Shown: positions 34,365 through 35,427 of the stretch, piece by piece
Numbering within the stretch: the stretch's first letter is position 1
Layout: every line of letters begins with the position of its first letter
Source of the DNA: Acidimicrobiia bacterium
Lineage (GTDB): Bacteria > Actinomycetota > Acidimicrobiia > Spongiisociales > JAHEDJ01
Reading direction: 5' to 3'
Length of the DNA stretch: 35,427 nt
Assembly: GCA_035471805.1 (NCBI GenBank)
Contig: DATIPS010000022.1
Span: 1 to 35,427, forward strand
Position numbers and translations under genes: made by a program
The notes under the pieces: model-generated
Seen by the model: the letters and a program-made list of their open reading frames with translations, nothing else
Database searches by the model: none
What the model was told of the DNA's origin: nothing

Positions 34365-35427
34365 TTACTCCACGTCCCAACCCAGGTCGGACCCGGCTTC
34401 TGCCGCGGTCACGACTTCTTCTTCCCGACGGCGCACTGCCATCAGAGCCACGCCACCCAGCGCGACCAGCGCCAGAGCGATACCGGCCAAACCGGCCTCA
34501 CCGAAGTCGGAGCCGGTGAACGGCAGCGTCTCCGGAGTGGTCGTGGTGATCTGAACACCACCGACGGCAACGTAAACAATGCCGGCATCCCAGGTGTTGT
34601 CGATCACATTGCCGAGCACCTTGATCACCGGTGTGCGGCTGACGTTCGTCGTGTTGTCGGCGTCAGAGTCCAACCCGGGATCCACTCCAGCGTTCGGCAC
34701 GACGAAGAGATCGTCGGCTTCCGGGAGAATGAACACCAGGTAGTAGTCGCCCGGCTGCAGATTCTCGAACAGATAGTTGCCGTTTGCATCCGTCACCTGG
34801 GTGGCGACGAGCGCATCGGTGACTGCGTTGTAAAGCCTGACGGTAACCCCGGCCACGCCGGGCTCGCCAGGATCCTGGACACCGTTGGCATTCCGGTCTT
34901 CCCAAACCAGGTTCCCGATGCCGCCAAGAGCCGGTGCGGCCGTAGTCGTTGTCGTCGAAGCTGAGTACCCGAAGTAGTGGGAAGGATCGGAGTCTCTAAC
35001 CTGAGTCTTATCCGGCGCCCACCCTGTGACCGTACCGATGTTGGCGTACTGGCCCGAGGTGGCCGTTCCACTGGCCGAGCACGTCATCGACTCGCCAGCC
35101 ACCAGCGTGGTCTTCGGGCACGACACTTCAATCTCCTGATCGTCGGACACCTCAATGTCGGTCAGTTCAACATCCCCGAGGTTGCGAACCACATATTCCC
35201 AGATGACGGTGCTGCCCACGAGAAGCCGTGGACCGGTCGGGTTGTCTGCATCCTGCCCGTTGGTTGACTTCTCGATATCCACCGCAGACTCACATTCACC
35301 AACATCGAAGCTGCCAGAAGAATCTCCAGTGAACTCGAACCCATCTTCAGCAACCGCCGTCCACGAGTACGCACCAGGCTCAAGATCCACAACCGTCGAA
35401 GCCGAGTAAGGACCATACGAACCACCA
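34365..35427 (-). CDS. LPFTG-anchored surface protein, N-terminus beyond window
   Basis: The frame is open to the right edge, so the start is missing; about 354 residues are seen. The visible N-terminal part (GSYGPYSASTVVDLEPGAYS) continues into a Cys-containing beta domain (EDGFEFTGDSSGSFDVGE). A DUF11-like repeat follows (GSTVIWEYVVRNLGDVELTD, SCPKTTLVAGESMTC), then a short Thr/Ala linker and an SdrD-B domain (GGIGNLVWEDRNANGVQDPG, YLFENLQPGDYYLVF, DPGLDSDADN). It ends with LPFTG, a Leu/Ala span, RRREEE and a 15-residue acidic tail. Role: probable wall-anchored adhesin or surface-layer component, exported and attached by a sortase not in this window. Confidence 0.88.
   Translation of the reverse strand, partial: GGSYGPYSASTVVDLEPGAYSWTAVAEDGFEFTGDSSGSFDVGECESAVDIEKSTNGQDADNPTGPRLLVGSTVIWEYVVRNLGDVELTDIEVSDDQEIEVSCPKTTLVAGESMTCSASGTATSGQYANIGTVTGWAPDKTQVRDSDPSHYFGYSASTTTTTAAPALGGIGNLVWEDRNANGVQDPGEPGVAGVTVRLYNAVTDALVATQVTDANGNYLFENLQPGDYYLVFILPEADDLFVVPNAGVDPGLDSDADNTTNVSRTPVIKVLGNVIDNTWDAGIVYVAVGGVQITTTTPETLPFTGSDFGEAGLAGIALALVALGGVALMAVRRREEEVVTAAEAGSDLGWDVE

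Noticed and set aside
1-35427. CRISPR array, rRNA genes, insertion sequences
   Set aside because: No regularly spaced repeats, no rRNA-like stretch and no transposase were found in the window.

Overview
The window is a high-GC bacterial chromosome segment carrying mostly housekeeping genes. The sequence suggests a deep-branching Actinomycetota, for example Acidimicrobiia. The reasons are the actinobacterial-style gene order around rng-rplU-rpmA-obgE-proB/proA-nadD-rsfS, tandem short TrkA genes like the mycobacterial ceoB/ceoC pair, frequent GTG starts with 4-base start/stop overlaps, a rod-shape mreBCD-mrdA-rodA cluster, and LPXTG-type surface proteins. This placement is an inference; no rRNA or other decisive marker is present.

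Layout from left to right. Positions 1-757 hold a truncated helix-turn-helix protein, a possible 31-residue ORF coupled to it, and tRNA-Ala(GGC). Positions 784-8938, all on the minus strand, hold rsfS, an LCP-like/LytR_C protein, nadD, an M23-like peptidase, gap, a single-domain response regulator, a VWA/CoxE-like protein with its MoxR ATPase, and proA. Positions 9024-15559 are the only plus-strand block: a potassium-uptake island with full-length TrkA, TrkH, two short TrkA-type RCK proteins, a previously easy-to-miss 44-residue membrane protein, a second TrkH and an OB-fold-like membrane-anchored protein. Several of these genes are joined by overlapping stop/start codons. Positions 15576-20206 (minus) hold proB, obgE, rpmA, rplU and rng. 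Positions 20507-26734 (minus) hold tdk, then rodA, mrdA, mreD, mreC and mreB, the elongasome. Positions 26872-31375 (minus) hold ndk, folC and valS. Positions 31388-31738 are a repeat-rich spacer. Positions 31739-35427 (minus) hold three tandem secreted SdrD-B-type proteins, each ending in LPFTG, a membrane span and a basic tail; the last runs off the right edge.

How the parts relate. proB and proA, normally neighbours, are split by the inverted potassium island, and proA and nadD are further split by gap, the regulator and the MoxR/VWA pair, so an ancestral superoperon appears to have been interrupted twice. The most interesting parts are the potassium island with its small membrane protein and OB-fold protein, the LCP-like and M23-like proteins that both seem to lack catalytic residues, the odd reading-frame arrangement at the M23/nadD junction, and the LPFTG surface-protein array.
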